From Pseudopyrenochaeta lycopersici (Eukaryota; Ascomycota; Dothideomycetes; Pleosporales; Pseudopyrenochaetaceae): a stretch of DNA of 64,000 bases. The stretch spans positions 310,001 to 374,000 of the forward strand of contig NHZP01000024.1 in the NCBI GenBank assembly GCA_003313425.1, read 5' to 3'. This document shows, one piece after another, positions 63,366 through 64,000 of this stretch. The translations under genes were made by a program, and so were the position numbers. Each line of letters begins with the position of its first letter. The stretch's first letter is position 1. The notes below the pieces were generated by a model, which was not told where the DNA came from, ran no database searches, and was given only the letters and a program-made list of their open reading frames with translations.

Positions 63366-63638
63366 TTTATCAATTCATTCGCTCCGATCCGCGCCTATTT
63401 TGACCGCTTATGCGCCCGTGAAGATCTTGAGTCTTCGCGTTACACAGCCATGCACGGAATCTTCGGGCTCTCCGTGCAGCTGCTCAACTCGTTCAATCCG
63501 GCAAACTTCGGTAAGTGGCTGCAAATCTGCCAGGACTTCTCGTCATTCGTTGACCTGGAGATCACTGGGGTTTTGCTAACAAAGGAAAAGCCCGACTTGG
63601 AAATCAAATACCAATCCATGAGGAACACAACAATGTGA
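63366..63638 (+). other. exon-like open frame, unrecognised
   Basis: A frame opens right after a TAG that could be a splice acceptor and runs 90 codons to a stop. The amino-acid sequence is balanced and protein-like (for example YFDRLCAREDLESSRYTAMH, then LQICQDFSSFVDLEI). An internal ATG lies at 63450. The frame lies directly upstream of the phosphatase fragment, but it does not resemble that family. It may be an exon or relic of another gene. Confidence 0.3.
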
Positions 63639-63718
63639 AGTGTAAGTACCTTGATGACCGCCACATCAACATACGAGGTTTGGCAGAAGTCAGAGAGAAC
63701 CGGAACTGAGATTGAAAG

Positions 63719-64000
63719 TAGCCACCGCGACTACAAAGTCGAGTCTGCCAGACTATTTTGTTACCGATGATGGGCACTTCCAAGGGCCAACACAAACTGG
63801 AGCCGCGCCATATCTTGCGCAAACAAATCTAGCACCATTCGCAGGAGTTTCATACATCCCAAATACGCCATTGGAAACGCAAATACCAATTGCAGGCAAC
63901 GTAGACAATAAGAATATCTTCCAGAGTTTAGCCAACATCAGCCCCTACTTCCCCAATCCTCGAGGGTTTGGTGTCAATGAGTACACGATACCTTCTGGAT
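63719..64000 (+). CDS. histidine acid phosphatase-family protein, N-terminal part, cut by window edge
   Basis: The frame reads LPDYFVTDDGHFQGPTQTGA, then APFAGVSYIPNTPLETQIPI, then NIFQSLANISPYFPNPRGF. This is the mature N-terminus typical of secreted fungal histidine acid phosphatases (phosphoglycerate-mutase-like clade 2), which precedes the catalytic RHG motif. The catalytic part would lie beyond position 64000. No in-frame ATG or signal peptide is found just upstream. The likely exon start is 63719 after a GAAAG acceptor, and the first exon is unidentified, so either a signal-peptide exon is spliced in from farther upstream or the 5' end is damaged. The family releases phosphate from phosphomonoesters outside the cell. 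Confidence 0.65.

Overview
The window reads as nuclear DNA of a filamentous ascomycete. Genes are split by short GT-AG introns (mostly 45-65 bp), lie on both strands with no operons, and include lineage markers: a group III HAMP-repeat histidine kinase, a fungal rhodopsin-domain membrane protein, a large galactosaminogalactan synthase and a relic of a DUF7730-type protein. The family content fits Dothideomycetes (Pleosporales) best; this is inference from families, not a placement. All exon structures were joined by hand and each full-length coding sequence sums to a multiple of three.

2.2-17.7 kb holds three genes matching the galactosaminogalactan (GAG) exopolysaccharide cluster of Aspergillus fumigatus: an Ega3-like GH114 endo-galactosaminidase (-), an Agd3-like secreted polysaccharide deacetylase (-) and a 3087-residue Gtb3-like membrane glycosyltransferase (+). 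The usual partners sph3 and uge3 are not visible, although the window begins only 2.2 kb beyond ega3. An HPP-family membrane protein and a rhodopsin-domain membrane protein follow, then about 5 kb of gene-poor DNA with one decayed gene.

26.3-39.0 kb holds a tiny CxxC protein, a D-amino-acid oxidase, a secreted AA5_2 copper radical oxidase, a duplicated zinc-binding protein, and a very unusual secreted heme peroxidase of 1365 residues whose catalytic domain sits between a repeated acidic region and a long Ser/Thr-rich tail. A copper radical oxidase close to a heme peroxidase recalls the alcohol oxidase-peroxidase pairs of plant-pathogenic ascomycetes.

39.7-60.9 kb is mostly conserved housekeeping and signalling genes: a SNF2/RING helicase, the Nik1/Os-1 histidine kinase, nucleoporin NSP1, a Laa2/DUF5102-like AP-1 accessory protein, mitochondrial ATPase inhibitor IF1, a 14-3-3 protein and a RING-H2 protein. 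The last 3 kb is AT-rich and gene-poor and ends in the cut-off start of a histidine acid phosphatase. I found no tRNA, rRNA, CRISPR array or intact transposon.
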